A DNA stretch of 35,917 bases from Apostichopus parvimensis (GCA_000934455.1 KN883463.1:107223-143139); one strand, 5' to 3'; shown: positions 20,675 through 33,254, numbered from the stretch's first letter. Translations and numbers: made by a program. The notes: a model not told the origin generated them from the sequence alone.

Positions 20675-21543
20675 GTCTCGCCTATGATGTGCCGTTGTGG
20701 CAAAAATACATCATTTAAGCGTGATATGAAGAGTGACGTGGCAATTGAGAAATCGGTCTAGCCTATGGTGTGCCGTTGTGACATAATACACACGTTTAGC
20801 GTGATATACAGAGTGAGGCAAGTGAGAATTCAGTCTAGCCTATGGTGTGACGTTGTGACATAATACACACGTTTAGCATGATATGAAGAGTGACGCTATT
20901 AACAAATTATCAGTCTAGCCTATGGTGTGCCGTTGTGACATAATACACACGTTTAGCGTGATATACAGAGTGAGGCAATTGAGAATTCAGTCTAGCCTAT
21001 GGTGTGACGTTGTGACATAATACACAGGTTTAGCATGATATGAAGAGTGACGCTATTGACAAATTATCAGTCTAGCCTATGGTGTGCCGTTGTGACATAA
21101 TACACACGTTTAGCGTGATATTAAGAGTGATGCAATTGAGAAATCAGTCTAGCCTATGGTGTGCCATTGTGACAAAATACACACGTTTAGCATGATATGA
21201 AGAGTGACGCTATTGACAAATTATCAGTCTAGCCTATGGTGTGCCGTTGTGACATAATACACACATTTAGCGTGATATTAAGAGTGATGCAATTGAGAAA
21301 TCAGTTTAGTCAATGGTGTGCCGTTGTGGCAAAAATACACACGTTTAGCGTGATGTGAAGAGTGATGCAATTGAGAAATCAGTCTAGCCTATGGTGTGCC
21401 GTTGTGACAAAATACACACGTTTAAACCTGATATGAAGAGTGACCCAATTGAGAAATCAGTCTAGCCTATGGTGTGACGTTGTGACAAAATACACACGTT
21501 TAGCGTGATATGAACAGTTAGGCAAATGAGAAAACTGTCTAGA
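20675..21543. repeat. Satellite-like array: 11 copies of a 77-81-bp unit with two-unit higher order
   Basis: Copies begin at 20675, 20756, 20833, 20913, 20990, 21070, 21147, 21227, 21304, 21382 and 21460, each opening GTCTAGCCTATGGTGTGCCG or a variant. Lengths are 81, 77, 80, 77, 80, 77, 80, 77, 78, 78, 77. Copies 3, 5 and 7 share 'gacgctatt..caaattatca' (80 bp); copies 2, 4, 6 and 8 are the 77-bp type. The core therefore repeats as a 157-bp dimer. The array ends in a partial GTCTAGA at 21537. Confidence 0.97.
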
Positions 21544-22523
21544 GCCCTCTCTGCCCAAGCACCTCCCTCCCCTACCTAAAAAGAAAACTATTTAAAAAAA
21601 ACAAGCAATGATTTTCAGCCATTTAAAGGACACATGACATATTTAAAGGTGAATGTACCATTATAAAACAAGCAACTAACAATTTCAATCAGCTAGATAC
21701 CAAACAGATCCCCTACCATCTCTTCCCGAACAATATACGGCGGTTTGATAACTTCTTTTAATCACACAAATGTTAATACAGTGACTATTTATAATGCACA
21801 TAATTTGTCGTAACAATGTTTATAATCATCACTAGTGTCGGAAGATTGCAATTCAATACTTATGTATAACAGCCCCATTGTCAAAATTTGTATCATATAT
21901 GCAACAATCAAATTAATACATGGAGCACTTTTATAGTTGACATGTTGGCCATCTGCAAACAACCTATGTCGGTCTTTGTTCACGGCAATTTTTACTGGCG
22001 TTCCTATTAAAACTTTTCTACCCACGATAGCAATGTAACCAAAATTACGGGCAATTAGAGTTATCATAATGGATTGGAATTGCTAAATGTATTCTTTGAA
22101 TGAAAGGGTGGAGGTATAAGTTGGGGGGGGGGGTATGGGGCTGTTGCAGTGGTTCAGCTTCTCTGTATCCTTGTGGTGAACAATAAATGAAAAAATTTTG
22201 TCCCTTGAACATAATATCGCCATGCCTGACCTTGTAGAAAGTGTACGTTGTCAATCAGCAGGGTCCAAACTGGTGTAGACTGTAACTTGGCTAACATTTG
22301 AGAAATTTAGGAACATCTGGAATTACATTTAACAAGCCTTTTATTTGAATATAACACTGAAAATTATGAAGATATTATGTTACCTTTTATTAAGCAATAT
22401 TGTCTTCCCTCCACATTTAATTATTTTAGTTAGAAATTCCATTAATATTTACTTTTATATTAGTTCATTTTTTGTCTCTTCCTTTTGTTATAACAGACAG
22501 TTGAACTTTCCCATGAGAAGCCA
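21544..22523. other. Non-coding DNA, with one weak galectin-like fragment
   Basis: Most of this stretch shows nothing. A G-run lies at about 22122-22132. The one possible coding remnant (21918-22018, minus) is listed separately. Confidence 0.45.
21918..22018 (-). pseudogene. Possible galectin-like fragment
   Basis: The minus-strand frame reads VKIAVNKDRHRLFADGQHV followed by NYKS. This resembles the galectin strand pair usually written F.I.V....F.V..NG.H...Y.HR, but the final HR is not preserved and no flanking galectin motif is seen. There is no strong acceptor or donor. It may be a decayed exon or chance similarity. Confidence 0.2.
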
Positions 22524-22592
22524 ATTAGATCAGTAAGTATGCAAATTAGTTCATGAAATATGCAAATTAGTTCAGTAAGTATGCAAATTGCC
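22524..22592. repeat. 21-bp tandem repeat carrying three POU octamers
   Basis: ATGCAAAT occurs at 22539-22546, 22560-22567 and 22581-22588, exactly 21 bp apart. The units read ATGCAAATTAGTTCATGAAAT and ATGCAAATTAGTTCAGTAAGT-like sequence, with partial units on both sides. ATGCAAAT is the consensus octamer for Oct/POU homeodomain factors; whether it is used here is unknown. Confidence 0.9.
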
Positions 22593-23205
22593 ATATCGTG
22601 AGTTTTAAAGGAATCAAATTTGAATCACTATTTTTGGGTGAAGATTTCAGGGATGGTGTAGTCACTATAACACAAAGAAATTAAAAGACAATAGAGCTTA
22701 AATAACAGCAACAACAACTAAAAACAACATAAAAGAGTAAACACTGTGACATCTGGACATCCAATCAGAATATATATACAAGCAGACTCTTACAGATAAA
22801 GAAATTTAAATTTCTGGCAATATACATCAATGCATGTGAACCAAGCATTGTACTGTACAGGCACATACAATTAATACATAGATCTTCTTTATAGGTATTA
22901 TACCCGATGAAATTAATTCTTTACGACACCTTCCTGTAAATTGCTCATCTCATGAGGATGAGCGGTTATCAGATGTCACATGACAAGGTCTTTTGTAGTG
23001 GTTAATGAGTATGTGTTGGTATTATTGAGAGATTGGAGCTGCATACATATTGGTGTAAATTTGCACTTTTGCCAGTTTATGATAGAATTATTGACAGAGG
23101 ATATGAACTTTGGTTTGCGATCTTTCCAGCTGCATTCATAAACTAGCAATTTCTAGCAATATGCTGTTAAATTTACGTCTTCGCTTTGACTACAAATTCT
23201 GAGAC
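22593..23205. other. Non-coding DNA
   Basis: AT-rich sequence; no exon or structured repeat was seen apart from a near-palindrome CTCATC-TCATGAG-GATGAG close to 22945-22965. Confidence 0.5.
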
Positions 23206-23871
23206 AAGAACTATAAACAGAATCACTAAAAACAAACAAAATTTGCAATTCCCTACACTGTTCAGCAATTTCACTACATCAAATACATATAACTATTCAA
23301 ATTAAGATCTAATTAATCATGGTACCAAGATAATTAATTTGCAAAATATTTTTTAACCAAATTAATGCATTAAGAACCGAATAAATGTGATTTTGAAATT
23401 ACATCACCAATTTGCAAAAGTATTTAATCAGCTAAACAAAAGCATTTTTCGAAATATTAGGGGGAAAAGGTGACAATTTCTGTTATCATTTTGAAAAGAA
23501 ACTTGAAATGACCCATTGATGGATGATTCCAACTTTTAGTATTTAAATAAATTTAAGCTGACAATTAAAAAACTTTAACCAAAATGTTGGTGAAAGTTCA
23601 CTACTTGAACACGATCCCGAAAAATTTTTCCCGTCCGAAATTTATGTCCAAACCATAAAATGAAAGCTTCTAAATAATATTATAACATCACAATAGATCC
23701 TACTTAAACCAAGACTTGAAATGTCAACAACATTTATTCACTTTTCACTTGGAACATAAACAAATTAGTTATTACTACATTAACATTCAGAGGCAGAAGT
23801 TGCCATTTATGAATTAAAAAGTACTTTGGCATTAAGAAGTAACTAAGAATATAGGCTTACTAACTACATTC
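23206..23871. repeat. Copy 1 of a segment duplicated across the N gap
   Basis: It starts AAGAACTATAAACAGAATC and runs to the gap, ending 'aggcttactaactacattc'. It is near-identical to 23922-24586, with scattered substitutions and small indels. It ends exactly at the first N. Confidence 0.97.
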
Positions 23872-23921
23872 NNNNNNNNNNNNNNNNNNNNNNNNNNNNN
23901 NNNNNNNNNNNNNNNNNNNNN
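23872..23921. other. Assembly gap, 50 N
   Basis: Exactly 50 N, a round number typical of a placeholder gap rather than a measured size. Confidence 0.99.
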
Positions 23922-24586
23922 AAGAACTATAAACAGAATCACTAAAAACAAACAAAATTTGCAATTCCCTACACTGTTCAGCAATTTCACTCCATCAAAT
24001 ACATATAACTATTTAAATAAAGATCTAATTAATCATGGTACCAAGATAATTAATGTGCAAAATATTTTTGAACCAAATTAATGCATTAATTACCGAATAA
24101 ATTTGATTTTGAAATTACATCACCAATTTGCAAAAGTATTTAATCAGCTAAACAAAAGCATTTTCGAAATATTAGGGGGAAAAAAGGTGACATTTTCTGT
24201 TATCATTTTGAAATGAAACCTTGAATGATTGATGATTCCAACTTTTAGTATTTAAATAAATGTGAGCTGACAATTTAAAAAACTTTAACCAAAATGTTGG
24301 TGAAAGTTCACTACTTGAACATGATCCCGACGAACTTGTCCCGTCCAAAATTTATGTCCTTGAGAACAAACCATAAAATGAAGCTTCTAAATAATATTAT
24401 TACATCACAACAGATCCTACTTTAACCAAGACATGAAATGTCAACAACATTTATTCACTTTTCACTTGGAACATAAACAAATTAGTTATTACTACGTACA
24501 TTCAGAGGCAGAAGTTGCCATTTATGAATTAAAAAGTACTTTGGCATTAAGAAGTAACTAAGAATATAGGCTTACTAACTACATTC
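23922..24586. repeat. Copy 2 of the segment duplicated across the N gap
   Basis: It begins at the first base after the gap with the same sequence that begins copy 1 at 23206, and its match ends where copy 1 meets the gap. Differences include an 8-base insertion near 24361-24370 and a shortened stretch near 24225. The sequence then continues uniquely. Confidence 0.97.
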
Positions 24587-27500
24587 AGTATGAACAGAAT
24601 GTAACTGTTTATAGTGGCAGTGGAAGATGGTTCAATCAAGAGGGGGGGGGGGGGAGAAGGGGGAGGAGGCAAGGCACAAGCTTTGAAGGGCAGTGCATTA
24701 GAGATTATGACTATCCTAGAGGAAACAAACCTCAAAATCACCTTAAAAAGCCCTGGCATTAATATATGCCATCTGTGTATATGCCATCTGTTATCCCAAA
24801 GTTTAATCAAATGAATGTTTTTGTGATTACCAACATTACTTTCAGGTTCTATAGATTTCTCAAAAATTGCCACTTCTGAAACATTAAAAAGGACACTATG
24901 TTTCATAAAAAAATATGGGCTAAAACAAGGGTAAGTACTGCTTTTGGTTATCAAACAGGTCAGCACTTTTGTGGTTTTTTTTTGCACAACTGTGGCCTGA
25001 GCCTGAACACTACCCGCTCCCCCCCCCACCACTTTGGCCACCAGCTTGACCTGCCTCTAAAAGTAAATTGAACAATGAAATACTACCCCAATATGGCCAC
25101 CACACTGAATGTACTCCAATGTCTGGTTAAGAACTTCAGCGATCCTGAATATGCAAGAAATTACTTTTGAAAACTTACATTTTAATCTTGAACCATCACT
25201 GATGATATGACCATGCACCTTATGATATATTCCGAGCCAATAATTATACATTACAGACATATGGAATCTTGACAAACTGATTGTCCTGTCAAATCAAAGT
25301 TTGGTATAAAAACCTTCATCGAACTTGTAAAAACAATTCAAAAGAGGTAGGTTATGCAAAGTCATGCATGCAGGGAATACGTTGAAGTTATCGTAATTTT
25401 CTCGTTTTTGAATGAAAAGTGCCCAAAGTGTGAGATGATACAGTCAGCTGGTTTATACTCTGGAGAAGGAAGCCAAACTATAGAACAAAGAATTCTCCCG
25501 AATTTTTCATTTTTTATATTTGGTATAAATCTTTGACATGTCAGTCGAGACAAAAAAGAGAGAATTTGACAATTTAATGGCGGAAATTGTACGTTTCATC
25601 ATGTACTGCCTGAAATTACTTTCACATCAGACTGACATGTAGCGTTATACCGTATATACGCAAGAAAAAATAAATCTAACCCAAAGGTTGACAAGCTTTC
25701 ACCAGAATTAGAGTTGAGGTTTGACCTGGCCTACTATGCTTTAAGTATATGATTTTCATGCAGTCAATGTTTATAAGATGGTTATGATCCAGCTTGCCTA
25801 GTGAGGTTTTTAGTTTCTGAGCTTTATTTTTTATATTTTTTTTATAACTTGTTGCACTAGATTGTTTGTTGTTCATTATGCATGTTGCTTGTTTGTATGA
25901 CAATAACATTTGTTGGGGTTTATTTGAAAGTTTTATGTGAAATTCATGATAATAAAGAGAGTCTAGCTTGCTACTTCTAAGCATACACATATACAGAAAA
26001 AAAAAATTATCATGAGTGAAAAATGAATGAATCATGATGAATAACAGTTATGTGAATAATGAATGAATAACCTGCAGTCAATCGCAGTTGTTGGGAAGTT
26101 TGACAGTAGGATTTGCGTAAGGTAGTCCTCGCTTAATTTTGGTACAATATGATGCGATCCTTGTGTTTGTTGTCACTCTAAAAGGCTCAGCTACAGGGTG
26201 GGGGAGGGAAGGGGGTATACACATCCCCTCCCCTTTTCTTCAAACCCACATAAATATGTTTACAGTACCAGTTATTTAAGCACAACCTTGTGTGTAGACA
26301 TAATTATAGACCTAATATATTGCCTCAGAATGGCAGGCATCAGTTTCAGTTTAAGTCTAAAATTTTAATATTAGATGGCTCCCTACTTGGAAGTTGGCTT
26401 CAACAACCTCGAGCCACACCCTCCCCCTCCCCCTTCTTTTTTTCCTTTTAAATGCTGGATCCATTCTTCTTATTCACGGAAAAATTAAAGCAATTGATTG
26501 CAAACACAATGAAAGACTAATTATAAATGTTGAATGTATATGTGGTTTATATATTCAAAAACTTAGAATTGCCTCTAGGTATTAAAACTCACAACATCGT
26601 CTGGGGAATTAATAATCAAAGCAGCGGATATGTGATGGAGTTGAACTATTATAATAATCAATCAGCTTATGAATATTCATGATGTCAGAAAGAGACAGCT
26701 ACTAATTACAACATCATCCCCAAACAAATTAGATCAAGGTTACATTTAAAAGCAGACATCTTTTATTCTAAGTAAGACAAAAAAAGAAGGTTAACAAACA
26801 TGAAGAACAATCTGACGAGATACACTTAACTTTGATTCAGCTGACACTGAAAGCAATGTTTTTTTTTTAAATTTTTATCATTCGCCCATCTTTGGACATA
26901 GTCCTTTGAATGAAATTCATTTTTTTTTTTCTGTTTTAATGTATTGATGGGAAAGTTTGCCCAAAAGGATTATTTATAATGGCCATGCAGATCAATAGTC
27001 TAATGCATCAGCAATTTATCTATTATGACTAAATATGAGAGATTATATTTATTATTTTATGACAGAAAATGCAGGGTCTGTGTTTGGCATGAGTGAATCT
27101 ATTTTGTACAAGTTTATACTACAAGTACTGGAAGATCAATGCATCAAAGCAATAATTTCAGTTGTGATGAATTGACTTTGATTGGAAAAGTGATTTACAA
27201 ATAAAACATGTTTTCTCCTAACTTTTTATTTTCTCATAAATGAGGTATTTTATGAATTACTTGAGTATAAGATCTACCAAAGAGTCTATGCTTATTTCTT
27301 CATCTTCTAAATATCATGAGCAATGGAAATTAATTAAGGACGCTGTTTGGTGTGATAAAGAGATTGGTGGTGGTGGGGAAGGTGGAGCAAAGGGTGGTTG
27401 GTATCTGAACCACCATATTAATTGATTTCCATTCAGATACAAAAAAATTCATTGCTCAGGTAGTTTAAAATTTCAGAAATTTTGCAGGTTCTTCATTTTA

Positions 27501-28528
27501 ATGAAAATTGAGTACAAGCAAGTTAACATTGTTAATAATGGTTATTTTTTTTAATTTGATTTATAATAGTATAGCAAAGTTGACTCTTATCAACCCTCAA
27601 AACTGCTACAACTTCCACTTATTACAAAACCCTCCCCATGTCTTACATGTTTCTCTTGTTCCTCTCCCATATCCTAAAATTATCTCTTTTGAGCATTTCC
27701 CAAGCTTCATCCATTTGAACCACTTATCCTCCAAAATCGTTACCTATAGTCTTTCATAAAAATTTCAGCAATAAAAAAAGAGGTTTCATTTTTAAGATGT
27801 TAATCAACATAACTGAGCTCAAGGAAGAAAGTAAAAAGAAGAAACAAAGAAAGGTGGGGGAGAGTTGACTGTATTGACAAGTAAATAGCAGATGGCAATG
27901 TTTTGTTGTAAATAAGCCTAGAATTATGCACAATTCCTTCACCTATCGGCAGTATTCCGCAGTAGGCCATATAAATGATGAGATCGAGTAACGACTTAAA
28001 ATGTATCTAATGCTTCGTATGACGCAAATTGGCCAGCGGCTACAGTGGAGGCCGGATCGACCTAGACAAAAAATTGGAAAAGTATCCACAACAGTTGCAT
28101 CTATTTGTGCCATATTTTGGATCATTTAATACAAATAATAAGTAGATATCTAACAAAGTTAATCCATCGATACCTTTTTGTCCTGAGCTTAGCTCAGATT
28201 GCAAGGTCGCCGGTGCAATTAGCTGTTAATTTGACAAAAAGTCTGCTCGCATCATTAATTAGAAGAGAATATATAGTATTAGGTTAGATTGTTAATAATT
28301 GTTTAAGCTTAGTCAAGCAAAATCGCACACGGAAAGATAAACTTTGCTGTGAACTTCCCTTTTTTTTTAAATTAAATGAACCAATAAAATGGTATTAAAT
28401 ACACTGCATTGCCGGTAAAAACAGTTCCTGTATTGCGAGATTAATCACCATCAAAAGCTCACTAAAATTAAAATTAGCAGAAGAGGCTGCATGCTGAGTA
28501 TAGGTAAAGAGTGTATTAGATAAGGCTA
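24587..28528. other. Non-coding DNA
   Basis: Long frames at 24547-25041 (minus) and 24614-24814 (plus) overlap a G13 homopolymer tract and are not credible genes. An 11-bp inverted repeat ACATGTCAGTC / GACTGACATGT lies at 25536-25546 and 25630-25640. T-runs lie near 26860 and 26920. No supported exon was found. Confidence 0.45.
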
Positions 28529-29098
28529 ATACTATGCTATGTGAACACTATGATATGTGTATACTATGATGTGAACACTATGCTACGTGAACACTATGAT
28601 ATGTGTATACTATGATGTGAACACTATGGTATGTGAACACTTTGATATGTGAACACTACATGTGAACACTATGATATGCGAACACTTTGATATGTGAACA
28701 CTACATGTGAATACTATGATATGTGAACACTATGATATGTGTATACTATGATGTGAACACTATGGTATGTGAACACTTTGATATGTGAACACTACATGTG
28801 AATACTATGATATGGGAACACTATATGTGAATAATATGTGAATACTATGTGTACAATATGATATATGAATACTATGATATGTGAATAATATATGTGAATA
28901 CTATATGTTTACAATATGATATGTGAACACTATGATATGTGCACACTATGATACATGAATACTACGATATGTGAGTACTATGATACGTGAAGACTATATG
29001 TAAACACTATGATATGTGAATAATAATGTGAAAGTTATATGTGTACACTATGATGTGAATACTACGATATGTGAACGCTATTATATGTGATCACTCAT
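28529..29098. repeat. Minisatellite with 'tatgatatgtgaacac' unit
   Basis: About 570 bp of mixed 12-16-bp units (TATGATATGTGAACAC, TATGATGTGAACAC, TATGATATGTGTATAC and shorter forms). A block containing ATGTGTATAC at 28601-28610 recurs at 28737-28746, giving a higher-order period of 136 bp. The right end is more degenerate. Confidence 0.93.
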
Positions 29099-32000
29099 CA
29101 ACCCATTCACGCTTTACATCATGGCTTGAAAATTTTATGAACTCTGTTTCTCATAAAATAGTGGAAATAATTCTAGGGATTCAAACAATTGTGCACAAAA
29201 AGTAAATAATACATCTTTTGAATTTGTGTAGCAGTAAATTGTCCATTTCTCATTTTGCGCTGAGAAACCAGACAAATTATCGCCTGAAACTAATGCAAAG
29301 TGATGTACACTTTAACAGCATGCAGGATGATAAACTTGTGGTCAGTGGAGAGCTTGACATTTGAGAGAGCCGCTCGCATCTATGAAAATGTAGGCAAATG
29401 TAAAGTTCCCCACAACCATCCTCTCCTTCACAATTAAGCTGATTGTTAGCACAGAAGAAGTGCTGTGTAACAATAGAGTTTGAGAATGATTTCCAATGAA
29501 CTGAACAGTGAAAACATTTTTCTGCGTTATCTTTCTATCAATCAAAGCCTCGATTTCTGTTGAATTGATTATCTGTAAGTGGGTACATCTACTGAAGATG
29601 ATCATATACCAGCAATACTATGATCGAACCAAACTGTATGGAAAGGAACAAAATCAATGATCTGTTGGCTGAGCTATAGGCCTCCTTAAAATTTAAAGTG
29701 ATATTCCCAAAATGAAGCACTTGTTTTTAAGGAGAAAAAAAGCATTTCCGCACTTGTTAGTTGAAATCCCCAACCATGTTAAAATTTGGCTGTAACTCCA
29801 GATGTAGTAACCTGTTTTGACATTTATATTAACTATTCAACCTTCTCTTACTCCAGGAAGTGGATTAAACAGCTAGCAGGGAATCTATAACATCATCATC
29901 TTGCCAGTTGCTCTCCTGTAAAAGCTAATTTGCTCTCATATTATTATATTCTTCTCGATTTGTCCTTCAACTGCGATACGATTGAAATCATGATAAAAGC
30001 TTTCAATGTTCCATATCTACATACAGGTATTTAGAATTTGGTCAAAATGAAAACCTGTTCTGTAGAAATCTTATTTTCATCTCTGGATAAATGATTTAAA
30101 TATTCTAAAGTCTACAGTAATTCATTTACTATAAACTCAATTGCCACGATCGAGGGCATCTTTCAATCTGCTCTACTTGCCAGATGCATAATTCACAAAA
30201 TATCACTTAATTAAACAAAAATCTTCGCCATACAAAATTGCTATATTAAAGGAACTGCGCTTTTGCACACCAAAAAGATTTACGAAATTTATCAATTCTG
30301 TTAGACAATCACATACTGACCAGCCAACTGAATATATTCCCTTTAATGATGATGGCGAGCAGACTATCACATGTATGTGTAAGAGTATATTAGTCTTTAG
30401 CGCATCTCAACAGGTTACATCGAGTAAATAAGAAAAACGTGTCGTTCGCAAAACATCTCCGATACTTCCTTGACAGAAATAGGTGAAGATTTGATGATGG
30501 GACCTCTCCAAAATTCTTTGATGAAAAATGACAACGCCTAAAGTTGAGGTACTCATGACAAGTCCGAACACTGAAGGGGGTAGGTACATCACCGGGGTGG
30601 TAAACGGAGAAATTTATGAACATGCAAAATAAGCAATTTTTATGAGGAGGAGAAGAGGAGTAAAATTTTGGAAAGCTGATACAACTATTAAAGGTAGAAT
30701 ACATTATACAAAGAGTAAGTGTGTACATATCATTGCAGACAGTGACAGGTCTGTAAGGAATAGATATAGACTGTGCAGATAGCGAATGGGCTACAGTAAT
30801 ACTGTACAAAGCTATTAGGCACAGTGTAAAGTGTGTTTGGGAATGTGCTAGTAGAGTCAACATTACAAAAAGGATTTTCCAAATAGGGGAATATTTAAGC
30901 AGAACTTTTCCAAATTAAAGTGAAGAGAAACACTCGGCCTCGTTGTATCGTTGTCAAAAACAATGCATAAATTTTCCCTGGAAAAATTTCCATGATACTC
31001 AAATTTATAGGCCGCAACAGTTTTCTATTCAAGTTCCTAATGATTAAAATCTTATCAGATTTTTGATATAGTTTCCAAGTTTACATAGTATACCTGGAAT
31101 TCTTACAACATATGCAAGGTCTGTCCTATTCAGAAACACTTATTTTTTTACAATTCTTACAAAAAATTGTGACCATAATACAGTGACCTATGTTTTCTGT
31201 TGGAGAATACAGCTCATGTCAACAGTCTCTCCTCAGGTAATTTGAAGCATAAATAATTGGAAGATATTAACATTCTGATGCAAGTTAAAGATCAAGTTTT
31301 TCACTCAAAAATTTTTAGGAGACATTTTTACAACTAGTAGATGACAAGTATAGATAGATATCAATAAATTAAGCATAGTTTTCTTCATAAATTTATAACG
31401 TGATTCTGATAGCAGTAGCAAAAGCCTTGTCAAACAGACGAAACTTTTTAATCACCAAAATGCACTATCCGATATCAAATATTTCATATCTCGTTGAGCC
31501 AATTCCGAGTTATGATGTAAAAGATACACCACGGACTTAAATAACACACAAAACCAATATTTTACATGTTTTTCACCATCATTTAGCTCTTACTAGACCT
31601 TCAATAAATTATCCAGTCATATTCCGCAAAAAATAATCAATTCAGGAATTTGGCACCTATAAGATACACATCGGACGAAGAAAAAAAAATGCCGGAAGGC
31701 AAAAACTTGAAATCTAAGATCATAGAGAGAATTATATATATGGTCAGGGAACAAGATCGATTGGAGAGAAGGAAAAACCAAGTGGCGGGGGGGGGGGGGG
31801 GGGGAGGAAAGAGGCAAACAGACCAATTGAAATTATGATGGGGAAAAAAAATAGAAAGAAAGTTTGTGAGTTGCTTGAATTCAGGATGATGCAAACTGGT
31901 CAGGTATTCTCATTATTATTAAAGTCTCTCGATTACCGTCGAGAAATATAACAATTTATTCAACAAAATGTAAAATGATCCTAAAATGTAAATTATCCCA

Positions 32001-32213
32001 GGATACAAGAATTTAAAGATGATATTCGTTCTTGATAAACAAAAGCCATTAATTCTAAAGTGATGAAAAAGACATTAATCAATGGATATGATACATTATA
32101 TAAAGTATGGTATCATAAAGATTATGTATATACTTAAAATGTATTTACTTAAACAGTTTCTTGGCAACAGTTTGATATTTTGCCAGGAAAAAATAGTATT
32201 TAAAATTTCCAAC
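29099..32213. other. Non-coding DNA
   Basis: Several frames of 60-157 codons occur but none shows a family motif. A G18 homopolymer at 31787-31804 falls inside three overlapping frames on both strands and discredits them. No splice-bounded exon was found. Confidence 0.4.
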
Positions 32214-32235
32214 TGTGTGTGTGTGTGTGTGTGTG
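32214..32235. repeat. (TG)11 microsatellite
   Basis: Uninterrupted TG dinucleotides directly left of the AGGTCA cluster. Confidence 0.97.
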
Positions 32236-32247
32236 GTTTCATGCTAT

Positions 32248-32304
32248 AGGTCATGGTATTGTTAGGTCAGGTCACATAATCTCACATCAGGTCAGGGTAG
32301 GTCA
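32248..32304 (+). promoter_or_regulatory. Cluster of five AGGTCA nuclear-receptor half-sites
   Basis: AGGTCA occurs at 32248-32253, 32264-32269, 32269-32274, 32289-32294 and 32299-32304, all on the same strand. The last two form a direct repeat with a 4-bp spacer, the arrangement bound by thyroid hormone receptor/RXR-type heterodimers in vertebrates. The cluster may equally be a decayed minisatellite. No gene start is visible nearby. Confidence 0.5.
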
Positions 32305-33101
32305 TTCGGGCAAACACAATAATGATTCATACACTATCACATCTTGCAACTAATTAGTAAAACATGACAGAGGCAAATGTTATGCTATAAAGTTTATTAT
32401 TCTTCCTTCAGTGAGTGAATTGCTTTGTAACTAATTCTCATCAACATAAGTGACATTCAAATTATATGATCCTCCGATATGTGATGCAGTTGGAGGAATT
32501 TAACGACCAGTTTGACATACTTACTAAATGTTTACGTTTGTTTCTTGATAATGTACCACTGTGCCTACAGGCTGCGGTTTACCTTTGCATTAAGGGCAGA
32601 TGTCGGCTCTGAAACAGGAACGTTGATCTAATCAGATAACCTCAGTTCTTAGTTTTATGTTTTTTGTTTTTTTTAATTTCTAACCTAAACACAATTGTTG
32701 ATTCAACAAATCAAGTAGTTTACTGACTATAAATAACAGACATAAAACTACCTGCCAAATCTCCGGCATTGCTCAGGCTTTAACATTATCATGTTTAGTT
32801 CATTATACTCTCAATGTATGCTCTAGTATATCATAATGCTGATCATCCAGATCTGAAACATCTGAAATTGTCATTGACCGCTTAAAATGGAGCATTGCTC
32901 GGGCCACTTGAGAGCTAGCTCTTTATGATGTGGTTTATAATGAATGTTTCATATTTGGGGAAAAAGCAATTAATACAGAGAAATGGGTTAATTGTGAAGT
33001 GTCTTGTATTTGATAAAAATTCCCATATTATTTACATATTTTTTCACTACAGTAACTTAAGATGTACATATATGAGGACATGTTATCGGTTGTTCCTTTA
33101 C
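32305..33101. other. Non-coding DNA
   Basis: AT-rich sequence without a supported exon, repeat or RNA gene. A T-rich run lies near 32660-32677. Confidence 0.45.
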
Positions 33102-33254
33102 TTGTATGTATATTATGTATGTATATCATGTATGTATACCATGTATGCATACCATGTATGTATATTATGTATTTATGTATGTATACCAAGTATGTATACC
33201 ATGTATGTATACCATATACATGTATACTATGTATGTTTACTATGTATGTATACT
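33102..33254. repeat. TATG/TGTA-rich tandem array
   Basis: The phrase CATGTATGTATAC and variants (TTATGTATG, CAAGTATGTATAC) recur about every 12-16 bp. Frames on both strands stay open here only because the repeat lacks stop codons; they are rich in C, M, Y, V and I and are not genes. Confidence 0.93.

Noticed and set aside
20675-21543. CRISPR array
   Set aside because: Units are 77-81 bp and repetitive throughout, with no unique spacers, and the DNA is eukaryotic.
24547-25041. 164-codon minus-strand ORF with a Gly/Pro-rich part
   Set aside because: It runs through a G13 homopolymer and low-complexity sequence; the opposite strand is open over the same tract and no domain is recognisable.
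25536-25640. Short inverted-repeat element (11-bp arms)
   Set aside because: The arms match exactly, but no flanking target duplication is visible, so chance cannot be excluded.
30390-30863. 157-codon minus-strand ORF
   Set aside because: No motif, no splice sites, and an overlapping frame on the same strand is also open; consistent with a chance ORF.
31617-31894. Three overlapping ORFs on both strands
   Set aside because: All depend on the G18 homopolymer at 31787-31804, whose length is uncertain, and none has a known motif.
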